NCBI GenBank assembly: GCA_019313385.1
Contig: JAFDBG010000019.1
Coordinates: forward strand, 1-48,635
Direction of reading: 5' to 3'
DNA length: 48,635 bases
Source of the DNA: Deltaproteobacteria bacterium
GTDB taxonomy: Bacteria > Desulfobacterota > Syntrophia > Syntrophales > UBA2210
The notes under the pieces were generated by a model. It searched no databases and was not told where the DNA came from. It was given only the letters and a program-made list of their open reading frames with translations. The position numbers and the translations under genes were made by a program. Of this stretch, positions 18,024-26,941 are shown in pieces (the stretch's first letter is position 1; every line of letters begins with the position of its first letter).

Positions 18024-19736
18024 ATGGGAATACCGCTGCTAAACGACATTTTCATCATATTCGGGTTGTCCGTTGCCATCCTCTTTATATGCCATCGACT
18101 CCGCGTGCCGACGATTGTGGGATTTCTTCTTACCGGAATACTGGCCGGGCCTTACGGGCTTGAACTGATAAAGGGCGTTGGGGATGTTGAAACCCTGGCT
18201 GAAATCGGTGTGGTGCTGCTGCTTTTTACCATTGGAATCGAGTTCTCGCTTCAAAGTCTGCTGCAAATCAAAAAAACTGTCCTGCTGGGCGGCTCGATTC
18301 AGGTTTTGCTGACGGTCCTGGTTACTTTTGTTATAGCCAGCCAACTGGGCCAATCTACAGGCGCCTCGATCTTTATAGGCTTTCTTGTAGCGCTTTCCAG
18401 CACAGCCATCGTTCTCAAGCTGATACAGGGAAGGGCTGAGGTTGACAGCCCTCACGGACGCACAACTCTTGGCATTCTGATCTTTCAGGATATCATTATT
18501 GTCCCGATGATACTGATCACGCCTATGCTGGCCGGAGCAAACGGCAATCCTGTCGAGTCCGTTATCGTTCTTACTGCTAAGGGAATCGGCATCATAGGGC
18601 TGGTGATTGTCAGCGCCAGATGGATTGTACCAAAGGTTTTGTATCAAATCGCCCGGACGAGAAACCGTGAACTTTTCTTGCTGAGCATAGTTGTAATATG
18701 CCTTGCGGTCGCGTGGATAACCTCCAGCGCGGGACTTTCTCTTGCCTTGGGCGCGTTTCTGGCAGGACTGATTATCTCCGAATCTGAATACAGTCATCAG
18801 GCGCTCGGAAATATCCTGCCCTTTCGCGATGTCTTCACAAGTTTCTTTTTTGTTTCCATCGGCATGCTGCTGGATTTAGGTTTTCTTTTCAGAAACCCGG
18901 GGGCTGTTGTGCTGATCGCTTGTGGCGTTCTGGTTTTAAAATCCATCATTGCCGGTTTTGCAACAATTCTATTGGGATTTCCCCTCCGCACCTCAATACT
19001 AGTTGGTCTTGCGCTGGGCCAGGTTGGTGAATTTTCCTTCATTCTATCCAGGTCGGGGATCGAATATGGCCTGGTTACTGAAGACATTTATCAAATGTTT
19101 CTGTCTTTTTCAATACTTACCATGGCGGCAACTCCGCTGATTATGGCCCTGGCGCCCCGCTTGGCGAATAAGGCGGTGCTACTGCCTCTGCCCGGGAGGC
19201 TGATATCGGGCTTTTATCCTGTTTCAGAGGTAAAGGTTGAGGGCAAGAAGGATCACCTTGTTATAATCGGCTTCGGAGTAAACGGCAGAAATGTCGCGCG
19301 TGCCGCCAGGGTTGCAGGCATTCCCTATGCAATCATTGAAATGAACCCCGAAACGGTAAGGAGCGAACAGGCTCAGGGTGAACCAATCTATTATGGCGAT
19401 TCAACCCAGGAGGCGGTTCTTCGGCAGGCAAACATCAAAGACGCGAGGATCGTTGTGATTGCAATCAATGATCCCGCCTCAACCCGCAGAATTACCGGAA
19501 TCACCCGGAGGCTTAATCCGAAGGTCCATCTGATTGTTCGAACGCGTTATCTCCAGGAGATGGAGCCTCTGTATGAATTGGGCGCCAACGAGGTCATCCC
19601 GGAAGAATTTGAAACATCGGTGGAGATCTTTACCCGGGTTCTGGCTAAATATCTCATACCAAGAGAGCAAATCGAAGGGCTCGTCGCTGAAGCTCGATCA
19701 GATGGTTACGAAATGTTTCGGAGTTTTTTTTTATAA
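18024..19736 (+). CDS. Kef-type cation/proton antiporter with TrkA-N domain, frame broken at 3' end
   Basis: A CPA2 monovalent cation:proton antiporter domain of ~12 membrane helices fills residues 1-385 (FLLTGILAGPYGL, STAIVLKLI, LGQVGEFSFILSRSG), followed by a TrkA-N/RCK nucleotide-binding domain from ~405 (HLVIIGFGVNGRNVARAA). It should sit in the inner membrane and exchange K+ or Na+ for H+. The frame stops after FRSFFL at a run of nine T; the missing TrkA-C domain follows in the +1 frame to 20007. With eight T the frame would read through (RSFFYKKSLSLSDLK). This may be a sequencing error, a recent mutation or slippage. The ATG at 18024 has AACGAGG upstream. Confidence 0.85.
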   Translation: MGIPLLNDIFIIFGLSVAILFICHRLRVPTIVGFLLTGILAGPYGLELIKGVGDVETLAEIGVVLLLFTIGIEFSLQSLLQIKKTVLLGGSIQVLLTVLVTFVIASQLGQSTGASIFIGFLVALSSTAIVLKLIQGRAEVDSPHGRTTLGILIFQDIIIVPMILITPMLAGANGNPVESVIVLTAKGIGIIGLVIVSARWIVPKVLYQIARTRNRELFLLSIVVICLAVAWITSSAGLSLALGAFLAGLIISESEYSHQALGNILPFRDVFTSFFFVSIGMLLDLGFLFRNPGAVVLIACGVLVLKSIIAGFATILLGFPLRTSILVGLALGQVGEFSFILSRSGIEYGLVTEDIYQMFLSFSILTMAATPLIMALAPRLANKAVLLPLPGRLISGFYPVSEVKVEGKKDHLVIIGFGVNGRNVARAARVAGIPYAIIEMNPETVRSEQAQGEPIYYGDSTQEAVLRQANIKDARIVVIAINDPASTRRITGITRRLNPKVHLIVRTRYLQEMEPLYELGANEVIPEEFETSVEIFTRVLAKYLIPREQIEGLVAEARSDGYEMFRSFFL

Positions 19737-20007
19737 AAAGTCGTTATCTTTATCAGATCTAAAACTTCATCTTCCTGATGTCGAAATCAGCGTCTTGACG
19801 GTTGCCGAGGGGTCACCCCTGGTTGGAAAAAGTATCACCGAAGTTGATCTGAGAAAAAGATTCGGGGTTACAGTACTGGCGATACGCAGGGATTCGCAAA
19901 TATTGTCCAATCCTCGCGGAGACACGCGATTTCTTTCTAACGATATCCTTGTTGCTCTTGGACTCCCTGATAAGGTTGCCAATCTGATGGAGTTTATTCA
20001 TAATTAA
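19737..20007 (+). pseudogene. TrkA-C domain, out-of-frame tail of the Kef-type gene
   Basis: The +1 frame after the T9 run encodes KSLSLSDLKLHLPDVEIS, then EGSPLVGKSITEVDLRKRFG, RRDSQILSNPRGD and DILVALGLPDKVANL, an unmistakable TrkA-C (RCK_C) domain that completes the antiporter. There is no start codon or ribosome site of its own, so it is expressed only if the frame is restored. Confidence 0.85.
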
Positions 20008-20057
20008 GCCGCAAACCGTCGAAAAATGTTTGCAGCGCCACATCTCTCAAAAAAAGG

Positions 20058-20201
20058 TTGACCCCTAATCCGCTTTGTCTTATTGTGAACGGGGAATTGG
20101 AGGAGTTGGACGACTTTACATGCAAATTCCGGGAACATCATCCTTATTTCTATCAGATAGAAACAGATAAGGCGTTTCCGGATTCAAAAACTATCAGATA
20201 A
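20058..20201 (+). other. possible small ORF or gene tail before guaA-like gene
   Basis: A 47-codon frame (TTG start possible; open from 20004) reads NPLCLIVNGELEELDDF, then REHHPYFYQIETDKAFPD and ends 14 nt before the ATG of the GMP-synthase-like gene. The composition is protein-like, but there is no ribosome site and I do not recognise the family. It may be the tail of a lost gene or a leader peptide. Confidence 0.25.
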
Positions 20202-20215
20202 AGGGAGGTTGTCAC

Positions 20216-21178
20216 ATGGCCACGGAGATCACCGCTCAGGAGCTTAACACTGAGCTATTCACTAATGAGAAGATCGGAGAAATCAGAGAAACAGTCGGGG
20301 ACGGAATGGCGATCAACGCCCTTTCGGGAGGCGTCGATTCATCTGTGGTCACGATGTTAGGGCACAGGGCCCTGGGAAAACGTCTCCGGTCTGTCTTTGT
20401 CGAGAACGGCCTCATGCGCGAGGGAGAGGCCCAGCAGGTTGTGGATTTTTTTCAGAAACTTGGTGTTACTGTCGAGGTGGTCGATGCACGCGAAGAGTTC
20501 TTCGCCGCTCTGGCCGGAGTCACTGATCCGGAAGAGAAGCGCGAGGCGATTACCCAGTCCTTTTATCAAAACGTGTTCGGACGCATCGTCAGGGAAAGCG
20601 AAGCGAAATACCTTCTCCAGGGGACTATCCTGACCGATATCGACGAGACCGTCGCGGGGATAAAACGGCAGCACAATGTCTTCGAGCAGCTCGGAATTGA
20701 CCCACAGGAGGCTTTCGGCTACCGCATCCTCGAACCGCTTATCCAGCTTCGTAAGGACGGTGTTAGAAAGATTGGCAAGGCCCTCGGGCTTTCGGTCGAA
20801 CTGTTCAAACGCATCCCCTTCCCCGGGCCGGCCCTCGCGGCACGTGTGATAGGAGCGGTAACCCCGGAGCGCATCGAGACGGTCAGAAAGGCGAACTCGG
20901 TTATCGAGCGACTGCTCAAGGACACCGGCGCCTTTCAATACATGGCAATCCTTCATGAAGACCGCGTGACCGGCATGCGCGACGGAAAGCGCGACTTCGG
21001 TCAGCAGATCGAGGTGCGCTGCTGGGACAGCGTCGACGCACGGACGGCAACGCCAACGCGGCTTCCATTTGAAATCCTCGAAAAACTCGCCGACGAGATT
21101 ATACGAGAGGTTCCGGGTGTTGTCAGTGTTACATACAATATAGCATCAAAGCCCCCTTCAACGATCGAGGCAATTTGA
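20216..21178 (+). CDS. guaA: GMP synthase ATP-pyrophosphatase subunit, stand-alone
   Basis: The protein corresponds to the C-terminal two-thirds of GMP synthase: the PP-loop ALSGGVDSSVVTMLGH at ~36, the insertion YLLQGTILTDIDE, IPFPGPALAARVIG, and the dimerisation end IASKPPSTIEAI. The family adenylates XMP and replaces the adenylate with ammonia to give GMP. The glutamine amidotransferase domain is absent, as in the two-subunit archaeal enzyme, so ammonia must come from a separate subunit or directly. GGGAGG precedes the ATG at the correct distance. The EVRCWDSVDARTATPTRLP segment differs from classical GuaA, so a related substrate is possible. Confidence 0.8.
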   Translation: MATEITAQELNTELFTNEKIGEIRETVGDGMAINALSGGVDSSVVTMLGHRALGKRLRSVFVENGLMREGEAQQVVDFFQKLGVTVEVVDAREEFFAALAGVTDPEEKREAITQSFYQNVFGRIVRESEAKYLLQGTILTDIDETVAGIKRQHNVFEQLGIDPQEAFGYRILEPLIQLRKDGVRKIGKALGLSVELFKRIPFPGPALAARVIGAVTPERIETVRKANSVIERLLKDTGAFQYMAILHEDRVTGMRDGKRDFGQQIEVRCWDSVDARTATPTRLPFEILEKLADEIIREVPGVVSVTYNIASKPPSTIEAI

Positions 21179-21352
21179 CGGGAGTGTCCAGAGCCGGAAT
21201 TAGAAAACAGGGTCTTCGTATATTCGGTGGTCAGATTAAGTAACGCGGCAGCAACCCAAGAGAATAAGGGCGACAAAAGATGTTGTTACACCTTTATTAT
21301 GTCGCCGACCAAGCTAGCCGGGCTCTTTGCGCCCTGCAAATAGGAGGTGATT

Positions 21353-22078
21353 ATGCAACCCGATTCGAAAAACCTGCTTGAGAAGATTGGACTGAAGATT
21401 CCCCTCATAGGATTCTATGACGCGCCTGATACAGCTCCATTCGAGCCGTTGGTGCAGCCCAAACCGGGCGTCCGGGCGTGCACTTTCGCCTTTTACAGAC
21501 AATGGCTTCGCGGAAAAACACTTCATATTACAAAGGAAAATTTTGGCTGTGGCGGTGCCGGTTACTGGCTCTGCGGCGTGGTGGCACGGTCGCGGGGGGA
21601 TTTTGTCACATTTCTGGTTGATGACGAAGGGCTGAAAGCATCACACCATCTGATGAATCAGTGGCTGGATTACAGTGAGGGCTACAAGCAGGAACACCCC
21701 CATCTCCTCATCGGCCCGCTGCGTGAGGATCAGTACGAATATCTCAAGACCGTCACATTCTATGTGAATCCCGACCAACTGGGGCTGCTCACTCTGGGCG
21801 CCCAATACAACAGCGCGCCGGGAGATCCCCCGCCGGTGATAACACCATTTGGATCGGGATGTTCACAACTGGTAGCCCTGTTTGAGGATTTGAACATTCC
21901 ACAGGCGGTCATTGGGGCAACAGACATCGCTATGCGCCAATATATAGGCCCGGATTTGCTTGCATTCACGGTCACCAAACCGATGTACGAACAACTTTGC
22001 GGGCTGGGTGAGGAAAGTTTCCTGTATAAGCCGTTCTGGAAGAAACTCATGAAGGCGAGAGGGAAAACTGATCTGTAG
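21353..22078 (+). CDS. DUF169 domain protein
   Basis: The ~240-residue protein carries the features of DUF169: the conserved NFGCGGAGYWLCG cysteine motif, ITPFGSGCSQLVAL and TVTKPMYEQL near the end. DUF169 proteins are frequent in anaerobes, often cysteine rich and next to redox genes; their function is unknown. AGGAGG lies 5 nt before the ATG at 21353, which is preferred to the GTG two codons earlier. No signal peptide or membrane helix, so cytoplasmic. The next transcription unit is the XRE-cupin regulator on the other strand. Confidence 0.8.
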   Translation: MQPDSKNLLEKIGLKIPLIGFYDAPDTAPFEPLVQPKPGVRACTFAFYRQWLRGKTLHITKENFGCGGAGYWLCGVVARSRGDFVTFLVDDEGLKASHHLMNQWLDYSEGYKQEHPHLLIGPLREDQYEYLKTVTFYVNPDQLGLLTLGAQYNSAPGDPPPVITPFGSGCSQLVALFEDLNIPQAVIGATDIAMRQYIGPDLLAFTVTKPMYEQLCGLGEESFLYKPFWKKLMKARGKTDL

Positions 22079-22220
22079 AAGAGGTTACATAGGAACGACT
22101 GTCGCTGCTCTCGCGGAGTAAAAGGGGACCTCCTGCACTTCATCCAGGCAGCGTCCTGTTTTTAGAGGTATTTTCAAGGCGTTGATATTCCACTCAACGT
22201 TCGGGATAATGAATGCTTTG

Positions 22221-22844
22221 TCAGGTATTTTGCTCCAAATCGTGGACTACCACAAGGGCCGTAGCATCCCCTCCAGAAATCGATCGAAGAGCATGTGGAA
22301 TATCGGAGTAAAAGTACAGACTGTCGCCGGGATCCACGACAAAAACCTGCTCGGATTCAAAACCTTTAAACCTCGCCTCCAACACTCCTTCCATAACGAA
22401 AATGAATTCTTCACCCGAATGAGTGGAAAAAATCAGGTCTTCTTCGGTTTTATGCGAGAACTCAACCAGGAAGGGTTCCATGCTCTTGCCTGATATCGAG
22501 TGAGACAATGTTTCGTATCGATAGTTTACATCGGCCCTACCCTGGCTTTGCCCCCTGCTGGTTTTCCATCGTTCATCCTTACGCACCAACGCGACACGCT
22601 GAGAGACAGGTTCACCTCCGAAGAAGTATACAATATTCACCTCTAATGCCTTTGATATTTTCAGCAATGTGGAAACCGGAGGGAAAGCGCCATTGTTCTC
22701 GATCTGAGATAGAAACGGCACAGATATTCCTGCCCTGTCAGAGAGGACCTTTAACGTAAATTTTCTTCGTAGCCGAAGAGCTCGAATCTTCTGTCCCAGG
22801 TTGAGATTTTGCAGGTCACTGATATTTTCTTTTGAATTTTTCAT
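22221..22844 (-). CDS. XRE-family regulator with cupin sensor domain
   Basis: Residues ~16-72 form a helix-turn-helix of the XRE type (LGQKIRALRLRRKFTLKVL, then SVPFLSQIENNGAFPPVSTL). Residues ~125-200 form a cupin_2 barrel (HSGEEFIFVMEGVLEARF, DPGDSLYFYSDIPHAL). Such proteins bind a small ligand with the cupin and repress or activate a neighbouring operon. The gene is divergent from the 2-oxoacid oxidoreductase operon, and the region between them contains a large palindrome at 23236-23296, so it is the likely regulator of that operon. Confidence 0.85.
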   Translation of the reverse strand: MKNSKENISDLQNLNLGQKIRALRLRRKFTLKVLSDRAGISVPFLSQIENNGAFPPVSTLLKISKALEVNIVYFFGGEPVSQRVALVRKDERWKTSRGQSQGRADVNYRYETLSHSISGKSMEPFLVEFSHKTEEDLIFSTHSGEEFIFVMEGVLEARFKGFESEQVFVVDPGDSLYFYSDIPHALRSISGGDATALVVVHDLEQNT

Positions 22845-23392
22845 ATTAACTCCAATTCGTTAACTTCAAATTAGCCCGTCTTTTTGAGACACACTAACCA
22901 CGCTATGTTTTGATAATGTAAGCTATGCGGTCATGTGCTGGTGATTTTTCATATCCTTAAACAAATTCCAGAGAATGATAATGTGGAAACTTCTGAGAAC
23001 ATTAAGAAAGGCCCTGCTGAGATTTTATGGCCGCTTTTAGCGATTGATACCCTCTTTCCCAGCCTGGTGTCAAACTTTTTTTGCTGTAATCAAACTTCGC
23101 CTTCAATACTTTTACTCGCTACCACAAATCCTCAAGAGGCTGTTTCTTGTATATTTATATCTATTTGCCTCTCCTGGGTAGACTAGACAGGATCGTGAAG
23201 CTCCCCGTCCACAAGGCGGGGCATCTAATGATGTTTCAGCAAAATAAATTATTTTTGATTATATCAAAAATAACTTGACAAAAACTATTTTGCTGAGTTA
23301 GTGAAATAGCATTAGGTACGAGGCGTTATCAAGGTAAGATGCCTGTTTCAAAATGCAGTGTCAGTGATCAGAAACCATGATGGAGGCGAAGA
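22845..23392. other. divergent intergenic region before the oxidoreductase operon
   Basis: 548 bp between the XRE-cupin gene and the operon. It contains a CCCCG/CGGGG hairpin at 23200-23222 of the dispersed family seen at 4.67 kb, then an AT-rich palindrome and a TTGACA box annotated below. On the minus strand at ~23.03-23.15 kb a frame with an internal TAG reads like a protein tail (WERGYQSLKAAIKSQQGLS); it may be a decayed gene, but I cannot name it. Confidence 0.5.
23236..23296 (+). promoter_or_regulatory. nested palindrome and candidate promoter of the 2-oxoacid oxidoreductase operon
   Basis: Outer arms TCAGCAAAATA (23236-23246) and TATTTTGCTGA (23286-23296) are a perfect 11-bp inverted repeat. 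Nested inside is ATTTTTGAT-TAT-ATCAAAAAT (23251-23271). A consensus TTGACA (-35) lies at 23275-23280, overlapping the right arm region, with only a weak -10 (TAGTGA) after it. Binding of a dimeric regulator here would cover the promoter; the nearby XRE-cupin protein is the best candidate. Confidence 0.55.
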
Positions 23393-23950
23393 ATGGTTGA
23401 GATAAGATTTCATGGACGTGGTGGACAGGGCGCGGTGATTGGTTCCGAGGTTCTGGCCCGGGCCTTTTTCAATGAGGGCAGGTATGTGCAGTCATTCCCG
23501 GCATTTGGTGTGGAACGGCGCGGCGCCCCGGTTATGGCATTTTGCCGTGTTGACGACAGCCACATCAACCTGCGAAACCAGATTTATGAACCTGATCATG
23601 CGGTGGTGCTGGATGCCACTCTGATTGAGACGGGTGGTGTTACACAGGGATTGAAAAAGGGTGGTTCAATTTTGGTCAATTGCGGGCCGGATTCGAACTG
23701 CTTTCGTGGACTTATTGACACTGGTTTTCAGTTATATGGAGTTGACGCATCATCCATAGCCAGGGAGTACCGGCTGGGGTCGGCTTCCGACCCTATAGTT
23801 AATACCTCCATACTGGGAGCTTTTGCCAAGGCGACCGGTCTGGTAAAGATAGAATCTGTGGAGCGGGCTATTGGAGAATATATACCGATTAAAACAGAAG
23901 AGAACAAAAAGGCCGCCCGCACAGCCTATGAACAGGCTGTTAGAAAATAA
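23393..23950 (+). CDS. porG: 2-oxoacid:acceptor oxidoreductase, gamma subunit
   Basis: A typical PorG/PorC-type gamma subunit: IRFHGRGGQGAVIGSEVLA at the start, SFPAFGVERRGAPVMAF and the closing PIKTEENKKAARTAYEQAV. It binds the CoA or inter-domain region in the pyruvate/ketoisovalerate:ferredoxin oxidoreductase complex. Length (185 residues) is normal. GGAGG stands 7 nt before the ATG. It is the first gene of a four-gene operon (gaps of 24, -4 and 10 bp). The exact 2-oxoacid cannot be told from this subunit. Confidence 0.85.
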   Translation: MVEIRFHGRGGQGAVIGSEVLARAFFNEGRYVQSFPAFGVERRGAPVMAFCRVDDSHINLRNQIYEPDHAVVLDATLIETGGVTQGLKKGGSILVNCGPDSNCFRGLIDTGFQLYGVDASSIAREYRLGSASDPIVNTSILGAFAKATGLVKIESVERAIGEYIPIKTEENKKAARTAYEQAVRK

Positions 23951-23974
23951 CCGGTCATAGAAAGGAATGTTGGT

Positions 23975-25780
23975 ATGGCTGTCAAAAAGCGCAGTGATTT
24001 AGGCGTGATCTACGAGTTTAAGACGTGGCGTGACATCACACCGATGAACACATCCGCGGGAACGATGCTTCATAACAAGACTGGGAGCTGGCGTACGATA
24101 AAGCCTGTCTTTGAAAACAAAACGCCGGCATGTCAGAATTCGTGTCCCGCCGGCAACGACATTGAAGGCTGGATAAAGCTGCTCCAGCAAGGCGAATATG
24201 AAAAGGCCTACTGGCATTTGAAGCGCGAAGAGCCATTTCCCTCTGTTCTCGGCAGGGTCTGTTTCAGATTCTGCGAGGAGGCCTGTAATCGTATTCCCTT
24301 TGATGATTGTGTCGGCATCAGCGCGCTGGAAAGATTTATCGGTGACCGAGACGCGTCTTTAGTCCCCCACCCTGATTTGCCCGAATATAATGGAAAGAGC
24401 ATGGCCGTGGTCGGTTCCGGTCCGGCTGGCATGTCAGCCGCGTACTTTGGCAGACTGCTTGGGTTCAGGGTTGCCATCTTTGAGAAACTTCAGGTGATGG
24501 GCGGCGTTCTTCGTGTGGGTATCCCGGAATACCGACTGCCCCGCGATATAATCGCTGCGGAATTTGAGGGATTAGCTGCTATGGGCATTGAGTTGCGGCC
24601 CGGCACCGCGATAGGGAAAGATATTTCTCTTGAAGAGCTTACCGGCAGGTATGATTATATCTTCCTTGCCACAGGTGCGCATGGGAGTAGAAAGCTTGAC
24701 ATAGACGGAGAAGATGAAAGTCGCCGGATCATGAGCGGTCTGGAGATGTTGCGGAAAGTGTCTCTGGGCGAGGACGTTGCATGTGGCAAAAAGGTGGCGG
24801 TTATCGGCGGAGGCAATACCGCGATTGATGTGGCCAGAACGGCCCTTCGCATGGGCAGCGCAGTTACTGTTATCTACCGGCGCTCGGAGGATGAAATGCC
24901 TGCGAATCCTGAGGAGGTTTTGGAGGCGCGCGAAGAGGGCGCCAGATTCCGATTTCTTGCCGCCCCCGAGAGGATTGAACTGAATGATGACGGTTCTATA
25001 AAGAAATTGATATGCTGCGAGATGGAGCTGGCACCCGCTGATGAGAGTGGTCGCATAAGGCCGGCAAAGAAGGATGGGGCGCTGTTTGATGTCGAGACAG
25101 ACAGTATTCTCACCTCTATCGGCGAGGTACCGATCCTCGATTATCTGAAGGGTATCGCGGGGAATGAAAAAGATGTGGTCGCCGTGGATGGTACCCTGAT
25201 GGTCAATACCGGAGGAAACGGAAAAATCTTTGCTGGTGGCGATATCATCGATATCCAGCGCACCGTGGTCAATGCAGTGGCTTCCGGCAAGAAAGCGGCC
25301 ATCGCCATCGACTGCGATTACAGGAGCGCCGACTTCGGCGATGTGCTGAAGGAAATCTCCATTGGCAATGGTTCGGCACTGAGTTTTTCAAGATATATGA
25401 ACTGGAATCCTGAGACGCCGCAGAACATCCACATGGTCGTCGATTCTGAGAAGATAGTATATGACTATTTTGAGAAGGCCCCGCGGGTCATGCAGAAAAC
25501 CGGGGATGCTGAAACTCGGAAAAATTCTTTTAACGCTTACAGAGAAACATTTACAGAAGATGAAGCTCAGCAGGAGGCCTCCCGCTGCATGCACTGTGGA
25601 CGGTGCATCGAGTGCGATAACTGCTTGATCTTCTGCCCCGATATGTCTGTCCTGCCTGAGGGTGATGGCCAATTCGGTTATGAGTTTGACTACGATTACT
25701 GCAAGGGCTGTGGAATATGTTTCACTGAATGTCCGCGGCATGCCATAACTATGGTAAGTGAAGAGGAGGGTGATAAGTGA
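23975..25780 (+). CDS. fused GltD-like FAD oxidoreductase and PorD-type ferredoxin subunit
   Basis: A 601-residue protein. Cysteines C53, C57, C96, C100, C104 (CQNSC, CFRFCEEAC) match the N-terminal Fe-S domain of GltD/dihydropyrimidine dehydrogenase-type proteins. An FAD site (VVGSGPAGMSAAY, ~146) and a pyridine-nucleotide site (VAVIGGGNTAIDVA, ~275) follow. The last ~70 residues carry a 2[4Fe-4S] ferredoxin (CMHCGRCIECDNC at 538; CKGCGICFTECP at 576), corresponding to PorD. The fusion suggests that electrons from 2-oxoacid oxidation can pass through Fe-S clusters and FAD to NAD(P), or the reverse. Stop overlaps the next start (GTGA). Confidence 0.85.
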   Translation: MAVKKRSDLGVIYEFKTWRDITPMNTSAGTMLHNKTGSWRTIKPVFENKTPACQNSCPAGNDIEGWIKLLQQGEYEKAYWHLKREEPFPSVLGRVCFRFCEEACNRIPFDDCVGISALERFIGDRDASLVPHPDLPEYNGKSMAVVGSGPAGMSAAYFGRLLGFRVAIFEKLQVMGGVLRVGIPEYRLPRDIIAAEFEGLAAMGIELRPGTAIGKDISLEELTGRYDYIFLATGAHGSRKLDIDGEDESRRIMSGLEMLRKVSLGEDVACGKKVAVIGGGNTAIDVARTALRMGSAVTVIYRRSEDEMPANPEEVLEAREEGARFRFLAAPERIELNDDGSIKKLICCEMELAPADESGRIRPAKKDGALFDVETDSILTSIGEVPILDYLKGIAGNEKDVVAVDGTLMVNTGGNGKIFAGGDIIDIQRTVVNAVASGKKAAIAIDCDYRSADFGDVLKEISIGNGSALSFSRYMNWNPETPQNIHMVVDSEKIVYDYFEKAPRVMQKTGDAETRKNSFNAYRETFTEDEAQQEASRCMHCGRCIECDNCLIFCPDMSVLPEGDGQFGYEFDYDYCKGCGICFTECPRHAITMVSEEEGDK

Positions 25781-26931
25781 GACAGCTACTGAAGGGAAAT
25801 TACGCTGTGGCCGAGGGGGCGAGACTGTGCCGTGTCAAAGTGGTTTCGGTCTACCCTATCACACCGCAGACCACTATTGTGGAAAGGTTGTCCGAGATAT
25901 GCGCGAGCGGTGAACTGGATGCTAAATTTATAAAAGTGGAAAGTGAGCATTCAGCGATGGCAACCCTTGTAGGCGCGTCTTCAGCCGGTGTTCGGGCATT
26001 CACAGCCACAAGCAGTAACGGCCTGCTGTTGATGCACGAAGTCCTCCACTGGGTTGCAGGCGCCCGGCTTCCCATTGTAATGACGAATGTCAACAGGGCT
26101 GTCAGCGGAGGATGGAATATATGGGCTGATCAAACCGATTCAATATCTCAACGGGATACCGGCTGGCTTCAGATCTATTGCGAGTCCAGTCAGGAGGTGC
26201 TGGACAGCGTGATAATGGCCTACAGGCTGGCCGAAAAGATATTAATGCCCGTTATGCTTACCTATGACGCCTTTTTCCTGAGTCATACAACCGAAGTCGT
26301 TGATGTTCCGGACATCGAACTCGTCGATGAGTTTTTGCCCCCATACCAGCCCGAGTTCAAGCTCGACATCGACAACCCCCGAATGTTTGGCGGTCTTATG
26401 TCTCCGGATTATTTCTATGAGCATCGATACACTGTTCACAAGGCATCTCAGGAGGCATTGGAATATTACCCTGAGGTATGCAGAGAGTTCAGGGATATCT
26501 TCGGCAGAGATTATGACATCACCGAAGAGTATCGAACCGATGGGGCGGAGGTTATCGTCGTTACCACGGGGACAATCACATCCGTTGTTCGTATCACCGT
26601 GGACAAGATGAGAGAAGCGGGACGGAAGGTCGGTTTGATGAAACTGCGTATGTTCAGGCCTGTTCCGGTTGACCGATGGCGAAGCATTCTTGGAAATGTC
26701 GCTAAGGTGGTGGTGATTGACAGAAATCTATCACCGGGCCTGGGAGGAGTGTTTGCCGATGAGGTCCAAGCCGCCCTCTATTCGCTTGAAAACAGACCGT
26801 CAATCTATCCGGTTGTTGCCGGCCTTGGTGGCCGGGATGTCACACCAGCAGATATTGAAGGCATTATCAACCATGCCCTGTCCAGCGATGATCCGGCGGG
26901 GGTTCCCCTGTTCTGGGGGTTGAAAGAATGA
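25777..26931 (+). CDS. porA: 2-oxoacid:acceptor oxidoreductase, alpha subunit
   Basis: A PorA-type subunit of 384 residues: VYPITPQTTIVERLSE near residue 26, the KVESEHSAMATLVGASSAG pyrimidine-domain segment, and the transketolase-C-like domain starting near 255 (VIVVTTGTITSVV). It forms the thiamine-diphosphate active site with the beta subunit. The start codon is GTG, overlapping the previous stop as GTGA, so translation is coupled. QTDSISQRDTGW sits where POR proteins carry QSDSMAQRDTGW. The substrate may be pyruvate, but this type also includes ketoisovalerate and other 2-oxoacids. Confidence 0.85.
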   Translation: MRQLLKGNYAVAEGARLCRVKVVSVYPITPQTTIVERLSEICASGELDAKFIKVESEHSAMATLVGASSAGVRAFTATSSNGLLLMHEVLHWVAGARLPIVMTNVNRAVSGGWNIWADQTDSISQRDTGWLQIYCESSQEVLDSVIMAYRLAEKILMPVMLTYDAFFLSHTTEVVDVPDIELVDEFLPPYQPEFKLDIDNPRMFGGLMSPDYFYEHRYTVHKASQEALEYYPEVCREFRDIFGRDYDITEEYRTDGAEVIVVTTGTITSVVRITVDKMREAGRKVGLMKLRMFRPVPVDRWRSILGNVAKVVVIDRNLSPGLGGVFADEVQAALYSLENRPSIYPVVAGLGGRDVTPADIEGIINHALSSDDPAGVPLFWGLKE

Positions 26932-26941
26932 AAGGTGCGTT

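Noticed and set aside
18039-18797. 252-residue minus-strand ORF inside the Kef-type gene
   Set aside because: It is an antisense shadow of an obvious antiporter; the translation is low in hydrophobic core and rich in Q/N/K without a recognisable domain.
22935-23186. 83-residue ORF before the oxidoreductase operon
   Set aside because: No ribosome site, odd composition, and it crosses DNA that looks like decayed sequence on the other strand.
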